Below, in pieces: positions 45,157 to 53,405 of a stretch of DNA of 64,000 nt. Positions within the stretch are counted from its first letter, which is position 1, and each line of letters begins with the position of its first letter. Source of the stretch: Gimesia sp. (GTDB taxonomy: Bacteria; Planctomycetota; Planctomycetia; Planctomycetales; Planctomycetaceae). The notes beneath the pieces were generated by a model. It was not told the origin of the DNA. It saw only the letters and a program-made list of their open reading frames with translations, and searched no databases. Made by a program: the position numbers and the translations under genes. The stretch is from NCBI GenBank assembly GCA_002706765.1, contig PAJV01000076.1:124001-188000 (forward strand). The letters run 5' to 3'.

Positions 45157-46347
45157 TTACGGACGGCTCAGCTCTGCAGGAGCGCGGAAGAGTGGTTCTT
45201 CTGCAGGAGTCTCGTGTCCGATTCGGATGATGGCAGGTTCCTCTTCCTGTGAAATTTCATCAAGCGTACGGAAAGAATTGATTTCCAGCGGTTCCAGAAA
45301 TTCTTCTTCCTGCTGCTCAGCTGATAATTCGTTACTGTTTACCGGGACAGATTGAGCGGGAGCAACTTGAGTGGGAGCAAGCAATTCTTTTTTCAGATCA
45401 GCCTGAGTAACCATTTTCTTTACAGGAGCATTCAGAGACGGTTTTGATTCGAGGGGAGCAGTCTGTTTTGCGCTCACCAGACGGGTTTTCTGCTGTTCGG
45501 GGCTTTTACGAAATTCTGGCTCAGACTGTGATCCACTGGCGATGTTTTCCCTTGTGACCGTTTTTACAAGGAAGGGATTCTCGGGAGCGGATTTTTCTGG
45601 AGCGGTTTGCTCAGGTTGTTCCTGGCTGGCTGCCAGTTGCGTTTCCTGTTCAGCTTGGGCCTGCTTTTCCTGTCGAACGAGATAGATGTTTTTCAGCTCG
45701 GCCAGTTCCGCTGCTGCAAGTCCCGCTGTTTCCAGGGTCGGATCAGCGGTTAAGGCCAGATCGTATTCTTTCAGTGCCATTTCACCTTCACCGCGTTGTG
45801 TGTGGATGTAGGCGACATTCGCATGTGCTTCCGCTTCTGACATCACATTGCGGAAGAGGGTATAGCTTTCTTTGAACCGTCCCTGGTGGCCTACAGCCAG
45901 CGCCAGGTTATTCAGAGTGCGTTTATTATTTGCATCATTCTGTAATGCTGCGGACAATACTTTTTCAGCTGCTTCATACTGTCCCCGTTTGTAGAGGGCG
46001 TAGCCAAAATCGTTCAGGACCTGTGAGTTATACGGATCGAGTTGCTTAGCCTGTGTGAAGTACCGGGTCGCGGCGACAGAATCCCCCAGATTCGTACAGA
46101 CAATTCCCAGGCGATGGCAGGCCACAACACTGCGAGGATTTTTCTTCAGATACGTTTCATACTGTGTGCGCGCAGCCATCCACTCTTTTTTATGTTCGAA
46201 ACCGCGCGCAGCAGCAAGGACCTGGTTGGGATTATTTTTTCCAGGCAGGGCAGATTTCATTTTGGAAATCTGAGTTCCCATCTGGGTGCATCCCTGAAGT
46301 GAAATGATGAGGATGACAGCTGAACAAAACAATCCTTTGTCGTTCAT
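45157..46347 (-). CDS. TPR-repeat lipoprotein (TadD-like)
   Basis: A lipoprotein signal peptide ends in the lipobox LQGC (FCSAVILIISLQGCTQMGTQ). Residues 40-230 hold several TPR units (AARGFEHKKEWMAARTQYET, YFTQAKQLDPYNSQVLNDFG, KRGQYEAAEKVLSAALQNDA). The C-terminal 170 residues are Gln/Pro/Glu-rich and probably disordered. TadD-type TPR lipoproteins help pilus secretin assembly. The neighbours on the same strand are a CpaD-like lipoprotein and a secretin, which suggests the same role. AGGAC lies eight bases before the ATG. It is separated from the CpaD-like gene by a terminator hairpin, so it may have its own promoter. Confidence 0.72.
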   Translation of the reverse strand: MNDKGLFCSAVILIISLQGCTQMGTQISKMKSALPGKNNPNQVLAAARGFEHKKEWMAARTQYETYLKKNPRSVVACHRLGIVCTNLGDSVAATRYFTQAKQLDPYNSQVLNDFGYALYKRGQYEAAEKVLSAALQNDANNKRTLNNLALAVGHQGRFKESYTLFRNVMSEAEAHANVAYIHTQRGEGEMALKEYDLALTADPTLETAGLAAAELAELKNIYLVRQEKQAQAEQETQLAASQEQPEQTAPEKSAPENPFLVKTVTRENIASGSQSEPEFRKSPEQQKTRLVSAKQTAPLESKPSLNAPVKKMVTQADLKKELLAPTQVAPAQSVPVNSNELSAEQQEEEFLEPLEINSFRTLDEISQEEEPAIIRIGHETPAEEPLFRAPAELSRP

Positions 46348-46489
46348 AACTTTGTCCTGACGTAATTCGACTTTAATATTGAAGAATTCACTGGGAATTC
46401 CATGTTGTCACAATAAAAAAAGATTACCTGTCGAAATGGTTGAAAAAAATGGTTCAGTGATTTGAGGGGTGTGCGGATCGAGTTTTATC

Positions 46490-46526
46490 AAAAAGGTGGA
46501 CGGATTCGATCGAACCCGTCCACCCC
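46490..46526 (-). terminator. Rho-independent terminator after the CpaD-like gene
   Basis: GGTGGACGG (46495-46503) and CCGTCCACC (46516-46524) form a 9-bp stem, extended inward by the self-complementary TTCGATCGAA. Read on the minus strand it is followed by TTTTT, so it would end transcripts from the secretin/CpaD-like pair. Confidence 0.85.
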
Positions 46527-46645
46527 ATGTCAAATCTGTTCATTCAGCCGGTTTTAGACGGAGTCCTGTTTTACTGTTGCCTCTCCCAGGCCATTGGGAC
46601 CAGGTATCATCAGTTGAGAGACGCTCTGATTCAGTGTGATGAAGT

Positions 46646-47236
46646 TTAGAAGACGCCAGCACCCCCGCCGCCGCCGCCGAATCCACCAAATCCACCACCG
46701 AATCCACCACCGCCGTTATTGCCACGGTTCATGAATCCATTGGAGTAGGCTCTGTAAGCTTCGAATCCTTCGAAGCCTGGTGTGAAAGCAGGAGCAACAA
46801 CAACGCGTTCGTCCGCATCCTGGACGTTCATTGACTGCAACATCTTCACGATGACATTGCGGCGATGCATGTCCAGGTCATCATTGCCATGGATTGGATA
46901 TTTATATTCCGATGATTCCTTGATCGACATCGAACTGGGTTCGACAACTACCGGGAAAGGCGTTGATGCCATGCGAACAGCAATCTGTTTAATGTGATCT
47001 TCGCCGGCAGCATTCAGTTTTGCGGTAGTGCCTACGAACTCACTTTCGACGATCACGAAGTCAGATGCTTCTCCGTTTTCTTCCTGTTTTTGCCAGATAT
47101 CATCGCTGATGGTTCCCAGTGGCGCTACCGAGTCGTAGGGGATTTCTGCGTGATGTTGTTTATGTTGGCAACCACTGATCAGCATTGCTGCTAAAGCAAT
47201 AGCAGGCAAACTTGCAATTTTGGGTTGAATAGACAT
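46646..47236 (-). CDS. CpaD-like lipoprotein with Gly-rich tail
   Basis: This 196-residue protein has a lipoprotein-type signal (IALAAMLISGCQHKQHH) and a domain with KLNAAGEDHIKQIAVRMAST, PFPVVVEPSS and DLDMHRRNVIVKMLQSMNVQ. The pattern is close to the OmpA-like part of CpaD/Tad pilus proteins, which act with the secretin. The last 30 residues are almost only Gly and Phe (GGGFGGGFGGFGGGGGGAG), which may mediate self-association. AAGGAAG precedes the ATG. The gene lies 92 bases downstream of the secretin gene and is probably co-transcribed with it. The family call is tentative. Confidence 0.65.
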   Translation of the reverse strand: MSIQPKIASLPAIALAAMLISGCQHKQHHAEIPYDSVAPLGTISDDIWQKQEENGEASDFVIVESEFVGTTAKLNAAGEDHIKQIAVRMASTPFPVVVEPSSMSIKESSEYKYPIHGNDDLDMHRRNVIVKMLQSMNVQDADERVVVAPAFTPGFEGFEAYRAYSNGFMNRGNNGGGGFGGGFGGFGGGGGGAGVF

Positions 47237-47328
47237 CGCTTACTTCCTTGTATTTCTCTCACATTCTATTCATAAAATGTGATTGGAATTTTTTAGGTAT
47301 CATTTGGCGAAGAAATAATCAGTTTTAA

Positions 47329-49005
47329 TTATTCAGAGAATCCGTAGTCACCATTGATGTAGTATTTTTCGGACTTGCCCTGGTGTTTGAAATCTTTCTG
47401 TTGCTGGTGAATCCGTTTTTTCTGCATGTACCAGACTGTGCTGCGGTGATGCACATCAGGTCTGCCTTCAATATTATTCATAAAGAAGAAATCCACATCG
47501 CCTGGCTCAGTAACTTCCATTCCGGGTAGGATCGTGGGAGCATCTTCTGGTTCCATCGGATGCACCAGCTCAGGGCTGATCAGGATGATCAGTTCTGTTT
47601 CGTCTCGCGACACTGCTTTGTTGGAGAACAATGTACCAATCAGAGGAATATCACCGATAAAGGGGACCCGGTTGAGGTCTCCCCGCTGCTGTTCCTGAAT
47701 CAGTCCGGCAATCGCGAGTACCTGTCCTTCACGCAGATCGACGGTGGTGCTGACGGATTGTGTATCAAGCCCCAGGATCCCACCAGATGTTAATGCCGGG
47801 TTGACCGTACTGAATGTCGGGGTGACCTGTAATCGAATACGATCTTTATCCAGGACAGTAGGCAGGAAGGTCAGCTGAGTACCAAAGCCTTTGAAGGTTG
47901 TTGTAGCAGCCTGTGCACCGCCGACACCTACCACGGTTGGAACAGCGAATTCACCACCCGAGATAAAGTTGGCAGTCCGCCCACTGATGGTAACCAGATT
48001 TGGTTCTGCTAAAATTTTCGCATAACCATTCTGGGCCAGGGCAGAGATAAACAGGTCGACATCATTGCTTGTCAGTGATGCGGTTACCAGTCCGGTCCCG
48101 CCATTACCCAGCTGTTGTGCCACTCCGGAGAATAACTGAGACCAGCCAAAGTCTCCCGATTGTACGAGCAGGTCCGTGCTGGCGGTACGCGCTGCTGACC
48201 GGTCGATCTGAGCGATACGGACCTTCAGCATGATCTGTTTTTCGCCAGGCACCTTCATCATGTCGATGACGGTTGCTTCCGGCAGTCGTGCTCCATCCGG
48301 GAATGGATCGGCGGCGATACCATCTGCGAACAGGGAACCGCCTCCCATTCCACCACCCTGGCCTCCGCCACCGGAACCGGAACGTGCACGAATAATGGTA
48401 ATAATTTGTACTGCTTCCTGTTCATCCCGTGCCTGGCCGCGGACAATCAGTTTGTCTGCGAAAGGAATCAGCTGAATTTTACTGTTGGGGAAGAACTCAT
48501 TGATCATTTTCTGAAATTCGCCATATTCCATCCGGCGAAGATCTTCAATGGAATTGTCACCTTCTACTTTGACCTGAACGCTGAGGATCTGGGGATTTGC
48601 TTCATCCCCCAGCCAGAGGGTCATCGTAGTAGTCCCGGTTTCTTTACCGATGACTTCTACTTCCTGTGAGCCGAATGCGACTACTTCAATTTTAGAAGGA
48701 TCTGCGATCGCCACCCGGAACACGTCCATCTTCATTTTCAGAATTTTGGAGTGTCGCTGCTGAACGCTGAGTTCTACTTCTGATTCGTAGATCTGATCAA
48801 CGAGCTGATGGACTTTTTCTTTGGTTTTGGTGCTGATAACGGGGGCATATTTTTTCTTCGCCCCAGGCGTGTAGCTATTTGTTTTCAACTTCCCCGGAAC
48901 AGGAGGCGCTGGTGGAACCTGCGCAGCAAGTGGCGATGCTGTAATTGCGACACCGCAGGCCACTGCCAACATTGTGCGTCTTTTCCATGAGGCATTTATA
49001 GACAT
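47329..49005 (-). CDS. Type II/Tad-like outer-membrane secretin (CpaC family)
   Basis: The 558-residue protein has a signal peptide (TMLAVACGVAITASPLAAQ), a pilus-type N-terminal domain (ELSVQQRHSKILKMKMDVFR, then VEVIGKETGTTTMTLWLGDE), an N-domain broken by a Gly-rich insert (GSGGGGQGGGMGGGSLF) and a C-terminal secretin barrel (ILAEPNLVTISGRTANFISG, then VDLREGQVLAIAGLIQEQQR and IPLIGTLFSNKAVSRDETEL). It would form an outer-membrane channel for a Tad-like pilus or type II export. An 80-residue basic tail (HHRSTVWYMQKKRIHQQQK) extends past the barrel. GGGAGA precedes the ATG. Other tad genes (ATPase, TadB/TadC, Flp) are not in the window. Confidence 0.88.
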   Translation of the reverse strand: MSINASWKRRTMLAVACGVAITASPLAAQVPPAPPVPGKLKTNSYTPGAKKKYAPVISTKTKEKVHQLVDQIYESEVELSVQQRHSKILKMKMDVFRVAIADPSKIEVVAFGSQEVEVIGKETGTTTMTLWLGDEANPQILSVQVKVEGDNSIEDLRRMEYGEFQKMINEFFPNSKIQLIPFADKLIVRGQARDEQEAVQIITIIRARSGSGGGGQGGGMGGGSLFADGIAADPFPDGARLPEATVIDMMKVPGEKQIMLKVRIAQIDRSAARTASTDLLVQSGDFGWSQLFSGVAQQLGNGGTGLVTASLTSNDVDLFISALAQNGYAKILAEPNLVTISGRTANFISGGEFAVPTVVGVGGAQAATTTFKGFGTQLTFLPTVLDKDRIRLQVTPTFSTVNPALTSGGILGLDTQSVSTTVDLREGQVLAIAGLIQEQQRGDLNRVPFIGDIPLIGTLFSNKAVSRDETELIILISPELVHPMEPEDAPTILPGMEVTEPGDVDFFFMNNIEGRPDVHHRSTVWYMQKKRIHQQQKDFKHQGKSEKYYINGDYGFSE

Positions 49006-49482
49006 ACTTGTCTCCCAATCCTTTGGTCGTCAATTTTGAGATATTGGAGTAAGTGATTTATTGTTTTAAATACAGTTCCATTAAAACCACGTTTTAAAAA
49101 CTGTGAAGTAAATTTCGTCCGGGTGTTTTTTCTGCGTTGCCTGCTATTACATCAATGTGCCAGTGGAACAAGTTAATTTTATGAATTATCAGTCTGTGTA
49201 TGAGAATCTGTTCTTTAAAGACAAATCTCATGGCATCAATCATATCGGTTAGAACAGTATGAAAGGTTGATAATAATTTTGAGGTGTTTCCCAATTTACG
49301 TATATTTAAAGATTTTGTTGATTTCCTCTATTTTCACTTTATATAAAGGCTATTTCAGGTCGAAAACGAATTATGGTGGGAGAATCAGCATTCTGGTTCC
49401 AGGAAAAAATTCAATGGAACGTCCACCAAAAATGCTTAATCAAAAGTGTTGTTGATACAACGTAAAAATAAAAGGTGGTCTC
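49006..49482. other. Divergent secretin / Cys-rich protein intergenic region
   Basis: These 477 bases are AT-rich, with no supportable gene on either strand. The stretch near 49260-49380 is low GC and probably contains promoter elements for one or both flanking genes, but no consensus pair stands out. AAAGGTGG near 49471 is the ribosome site of the following gene. Confidence 0.4.
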
Positions 49483-50037
49483 ATGAATGCGAGTTTTGCA
49501 TTGCTCATCGGTTTAAGTGTCTGGCAGTACGACGGAGAAGTTGTACCAGTCAACACCGTCAGTGCTCCCGCAACAGTCTCAATGGCATCATGTCAAAATA
49601 CCTGTATTGCTTCCGACGCTTGTCTGTCAGACGGTTATGCGACAGGAAATCTCTGTCAACCGGGCGGACTTTTCGGTCACTGGGGTATGTGGGGCAATTG
49701 TTACACAGACGACGGTTGCAAATTGAAAAAACGTAGCTGGTTTTGCTGTAAAACGACAGGTGATATGTACCCCCATTATCCGTACCCGCCTGTCTATCAC
49801 GGATACTATTATTTCCGACCTTACAACTACACGAATATTCTTCGACAGAAAGGTGAGATTATCGCTCTCGGTGGAAACCCGAAAGCTCCTTATGCTCACA
49901 AGATGTTCGATCGCATCTACGAACAGATCGATCTGACGGCCTACGAAGAATTTCCCGCAGACGGTGATGGCGTTCCGACGCTGGAACCGATTCACAATTC
50001 TCTTCCCAGCCTGGAAGACATTCTGAAAAGTAAATAG
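49483..50037 (+). CDS. Cys-rich small protein of unknown function
   Basis: I do not recognise this 184-residue protein. A short hydrophobic start (ASFALLIGLSVW) is followed by a Cys-rich stretch with nine cysteines (ASCQNTCIASDACLSDG, NLCQPGG, GNCYTDDGCKLKKRSWFCC) and then a Tyr/Pro-rich segment (YPHYPYPPVYHGYYYFRPYN). The C-terminal 75 residues are polar with acidic patches. Many cysteines suggest a disulfide-bonded exported product, but the signal peptide is weak. AAAGGTGG supports the ATG, and a terminator follows 50 bases after the stop, so it is a single-gene unit. Confidence 0.65.
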   Translation: MNASFALLIGLSVWQYDGEVVPVNTVSAPATVSMASCQNTCIASDACLSDGYATGNLCQPGGLFGHWGMWGNCYTDDGCKLKKRSWFCCKTTGDMYPHYPYPPVYHGYYYFRPYNYTNILRQKGEIIALGGNPKAPYAHKMFDRIYEQIDLTAYEEFPADGDGVPTLEPIHNSLPSLEDILKSK

Positions 50038-50087
50038 TTCTCTGCATCGTGAACGAATCAGCTGCGAACAGTAATCGGAATCCAAAT

Positions 50088-50124
50088 AAAAAAGATCTGT
50101 ACCATTGAGTGCAGGTCTTTTTTT
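50088..50124 (+). terminator. Rho-independent terminator
   Basis: AAAAAAGATCTGTAC (50088-50102) pairs, with two G-U wobbles, with GTGCAGGTCTTTTTT (50109-50123) around a CATTGA loop and ends in a T tract. It closes the Cys-rich protein gene. Confidence 0.75.
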
Positions 50125-50193
50125 CTTATCAGACTGATGACAGGCGGCTGATCACACCATGATTCAAGAAGTGGTTCCGCCGGGAGACATGTT

Positions 50194-51834
50194 GTGTCAG
50201 TGCCTGAGATTGAATCCGGTAACGCGGAATGGGTGATGGGCTCTCGCGAATGGTCCCTTTCGCTGGGAAGCATCTGGTTTGCCTGCCTGTTATTATTGGG
50301 CTCCGTCACGATTGCCGATCCCGATTTATGGGGGCACACACTCTATGGCTTGCGCGCCCTTGAACACCATGTTCTGGTGGAACGGACTGACCCATTCTGT
50401 TACACCGAGCCGGGCACGATCTGGATTAACCATGAATGGTTTTCTGAACTGTCATTCGGCTGGCTCTGGAGCCAGATGGGAAACACCGGCTTATGGCTCT
50501 GGCGTAATTTCTGGTTATGCATGATTCTGATTCCGACCTGGATTGCATTCAGAAGATCCCGGGCAAGCCTGGCCGGTTCCGTACTGTTACTGGTCTATGG
50601 CGCATTTTGCCTGTCACAGTTTGTCGTCTTTGTCCGCCCGCAACTGGTTACCTTTGGTTGCTTCGCATGGACACTGTTACTGCTGCGGGATTATGTTGAT
50701 CGTCCCCATTCCAGGTGGATCTGGTATCTCCCCGTGATCATGCTGTTCTGGTCGAACTCGCACGGTGGCTTTCTGGCCGGTGTCGGGATGGAGGGCCTGG
50801 TTCTCCTGTGGATCGGAAGAGGTTTTTATCAGGGCCACTACCAGCAACGCGATTTTCTCAGGCTGGCTTTTGCTGTAACAGCGAGCTGGCTGGTGACTCT
50901 GATTAATCCCTATGGAATTCAACTGCATCAGATGCTCTGGGATCATCTGATGACCACACAGATTGTCCGGGAATGGCAGCCTCTCTGGCAGGCCCGTCAG
51001 GCACTCTTGTATTACGTTCCTTTCCTGCTGCTTGTGCTGGCATTTTTCCGATCGCGGAAATGGGAGTGGATTGATCTGTTGTTGATTGCAGTCGTCGCCT
51101 GGCAGGCGGTCAGTCATATCAGGCATGTGGCTTTACTGGCGATTGCTGTAATGATCCTGTTGCCGCGACCCATCACCGATGCAGTACGCAATCTGTTTCC
51201 CAACATCAATCAGCAGTGGTCAGGAATCGCCAGGTTGAGATTACGGTCTGTTCTGATCACAATCATGGTTCTGGTGATTCTGGGACTGGGGGCTCATACG
51301 GTGTTTCAGATGCAGGAAGCGGGAGTTTCTCCCTGGGAAATTGGAGTGGAAACACAAAGTCGAGCGCCCGGAATGCCCGTTGCGGTCATGGAAGTCCTGC
51401 AGAAGGAACAACTGGCCGGGAATATACTGACCGATTATGGCTGGGCCCAATATGTCATCTGGCAGACGTTTCCCGAATCTCGGATCGCCTTTGACGGGCG
51501 TTACCGGACAGTGTACTCAGCGCAACTGGAAGCAGAGTTTGTAGCGTTTCAGAAACTGAATCAAAATTCCAGCACAGCAACGCCGCTGCTGGATCAATAT
51601 CCGACGGAAATGATTCTTTTGCCAACATCCCAGCAGACGAATGGGTATCTGAAGAACAGACGAGACTGGTCACTGATTTACGAAGATGAACAGGCAATGC
51701 TCTGGTTGAAAGCGATTCCGCGGTTTCAGTCAACGATAGGCCGGGCGCGGCGGTCGGCGATTCGGAAGCCGGAAATTCCGAAATGGCTACTTTTTCCCGC
51801 CGATCCACTGCAACTGGAAGACAGTCTGAAATGA
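50194..51834 (+). CDS. Polytopic membrane protein, GT-C-glycosyltransferase-like
   Basis: The 546-residue protein has about ten membrane helices (IWFACLLLLGSVTIADPDLW, LAGSVLLLVYGAFCLSQFVV, YYVPFLLLVLAFFRSR and others) and a soluble C-terminal domain of about 130 residues. The first loop has the acidic pattern ADPDLWGH and RTDPFCYTEPGTIWINHEWF, seen in GT-C-fold lipid-linked sugar transferases, so transfer of a sugar to an exported glycan or protein is possible. The substrate is unknown. The start is GTG 50194 with CGGGAGA upstream; ATG 50236 is an in-frame alternative. It stands alone between a terminator and the minus-strand 60-codon gene. Confidence 0.7.
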   Translation: MSVPEIESGNAEWVMGSREWSLSLGSIWFACLLLLGSVTIADPDLWGHTLYGLRALEHHVLVERTDPFCYTEPGTIWINHEWFSELSFGWLWSQMGNTGLWLWRNFWLCMILIPTWIAFRRSRASLAGSVLLLVYGAFCLSQFVVFVRPQLVTFGCFAWTLLLLRDYVDRPHSRWIWYLPVIMLFWSNSHGGFLAGVGMEGLVLLWIGRGFYQGHYQQRDFLRLAFAVTASWLVTLINPYGIQLHQMLWDHLMTTQIVREWQPLWQARQALLYYVPFLLLVLAFFRSRKWEWIDLLLIAVVAWQAVSHIRHVALLAIAVMILLPRPITDAVRNLFPNINQQWSGIARLRLRSVLITIMVLVILGLGAHTVFQMQEAGVSPWEIGVETQSRAPGMPVAVMEVLQKEQLAGNILTDYGWAQYVIWQTFPESRIAFDGRYRTVYSAQLEAEFVAFQKLNQNSSTATPLLDQYPTEMILLPTSQQTNGYLKNRRDWSLIYEDEQAMLWLKAIPRFQSTIGRARRSAIRKPEIPKWLLFPADPLQLEDSLK

Positions 51835-51873
51835 TTCTGGAATTTGTCTGGTAATCCGGTTTCGGAAGGATGC

Positions 51874-52056
51874 TCAGAAACAGGAGTAGGCGTCTTTCAC
51901 TCCGTCTGCAGCAGGTCCAGTGGGGCAGTCGGAATCGATTTGAAACAGGATTTCGCTTTCCTCGATATCAATTACCGTTAAAAACTGATCGCCAATCTGT
52001 ATGGTGTCACCAATGGAAAGTTCCACTTCTAAACTTTGAGTAATCAGATCTGACAC
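51874..52056 (-). CDS. Small protein of 60 residues, possible CsrA-like beta fold
   Basis: GTG 52056 follows AAAGG at good spacing and opens a 60-residue frame. The sequence (VELSIGDTIQIGDQFLTVID, IEESEILFQIDSDCPT) alternates polar and hydrophobic residues as in a small beta-barrel and loosely resembles the CsrA opening (GETLMIGDEVTVTVLGV). Key RNA-binding residues of CsrA cannot be confirmed. It is separated from manA by about 320 bases and may be transcribed on its own. I do not assign a function. Confidence 0.5.
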   Translation of the reverse strand: MSDLITQSLEVELSIGDTIQIGDQFLTVIDIEESEILFQIDSDCPTGPAADGVKDAYSCF

Positions 52057-52378
52057 TTATGAGCCTTTCATCGAGAAACAGCGATATTTCACCGGCGAAC
52101 ATAGACCAGATGCGAACTGATGAGTGTACGCATGGTTCGGGGTGGGTTGCCGATGGCTTCAAGGGGGGAGAGATTAGCAGGAGTTCCCGTTTATGGCAAT
52201 TGAAACCTTTAAAGATCGTCAGTTCGAAGAAAACGGCAAAATAAATCAGGAGTTCCCCGATCTTACAATTGCTAAGGATTATAGTTGCAATTGAGGGGTT
52301 TCGTGAATTACGATTATAGAAGCTTCCATCTTTTCCAGTCTTTCTATCTTGTTGTCTGGTATTGGTTTTCATCTGATT
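52057..52378. other. Intergenic region between small protein and manA
   Basis: About 320 bases with no further gene. The AT-rich part near 52240-52330 could contain the manA promoter; no clear -35/-10 pair or hairpin was found. Confidence 0.35.
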
Positions 52379-53380
52379 ATGTCTTTACAAGAAGTCCAAT
52401 CTACTGCCACGTTATTACCACTGGAGTTCACGCCGATTCTGAAGCGTGCCAGGTGGGGCGGGGAGCGTCTGGGCACTCGTTTGAATAAATTAATTGGAGT
52501 GGAACAGGATTATGGAGAAAGCTGGGAACTGTCTGACTATCCTGGCGCGCCGACATTGATTGCCAATGGGGAATTTACGGGCTGGACTCTCTCAAAGTTA
52601 ATAGAGAAAAACCCGAAAGCGTTGTTTGGGGAAGGGAAGAGCTACCCTCTGTTCCCGCTTCTTATCAAATTTATTGACGCCACCGACCGACTTTCGCTGC
52701 AGGTTCACCCGGATGCGGGGCATCTACCCCGGTTTGATATGACGAAATCGGGGAAATCGGAAGCATGGGTTATTCTGGACTCCTTGCCTGGGAGCTGTAT
52801 CTACGCTGGATTGAAGCAGGGCATCAGTCAGGCTCAGCTGCGGAAACATCTGAAGCAGGGAACGGTTGAAGAGTGTCTGCACAGTTATCCTGTTCGCAAG
52901 GGGGACTGTGTTTACATCCCCGCTGGCACGCTGCATGCAATTGGCGAGGGGATTTTACTGGCCGAAGTACAACAGACCAGCGATGTTACCTATCGTTTAT
53001 TCGACTGGAATCGTCTGGATCAGTCTGGCAGTCCCCGTCCCGTACATGTCGAGCAGGCAATTTCTTCTATCGATTTTGAAGCTGGCCCGGTGAATCTGTT
53101 GGAACCAGAGAAGCAGTTTCGCGCAAATCACCAGGTAGAAGAATTATTAACCTGCGAGTACTTTTCGATCCAGCGTCATTTTTCACGTGATTCCTTTCAA
53201 CTGTCTTCCCTGAATCAGGCCCAGATCCTGATCGTACTGGAAGGTTCAGGTCAACTGGATTGCAGTGCAGAAACGTATGAACTGTTTCAGGGGAAAACGC
53301 TGCTGGTTCCAGCAGCCGCCTCGGATTGTCATATCCATGTGGAATCGCCGATGACGATCCTGGAAGTGGTACCCGCCTGA
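52379..53380 (+). CDS. manA: Mannose-6-phosphate isomerase (class I)
   Basis: The enzyme interconverts mannose-6-phosphate and fructose-6-phosphate with a zinc ion, feeding GDP-mannose synthesis or mannose use. The 333-residue protein from ATG 52379 has WGGERLGTRLNK, the zinc site region PLLIKFIDATDRLSLQVHPD with Gln/His ligands, and the C-terminal zinc/substrate block IPAGTLHAIGEGILLAEVQQ followed by SDVTYRLFDW. The frame extends upstream to a TTG at 52349, which looks less likely. No strong ribosome site is visible. Its place beside a GT-C-like gene could reflect surface-glycan supply, which is inference. Confidence 0.92.
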   Translation: MSLQEVQSTATLLPLEFTPILKRARWGGERLGTRLNKLIGVEQDYGESWELSDYPGAPTLIANGEFTGWTLSKLIEKNPKALFGEGKSYPLFPLLIKFIDATDRLSLQVHPDAGHLPRFDMTKSGKSEAWVILDSLPGSCIYAGLKQGISQAQLRKHLKQGTVEECLHSYPVRKGDCVYIPAGTLHAIGEGILLAEVQQTSDVTYRLFDWNRLDQSGSPRPVHVEQAISSIDFEAGPVNLLEPEKQFRANHQVEELLTCEYFSIQRHFSRDSFQLSSLNQAQILIVLEGSGQLDCSAETYELFQGKTLLVPAAASDCHIHVESPMTILEVVPA

Positions 53381-53405
53381 CCTGCAGCAACGGGAGTCGG
53401 AGCGG

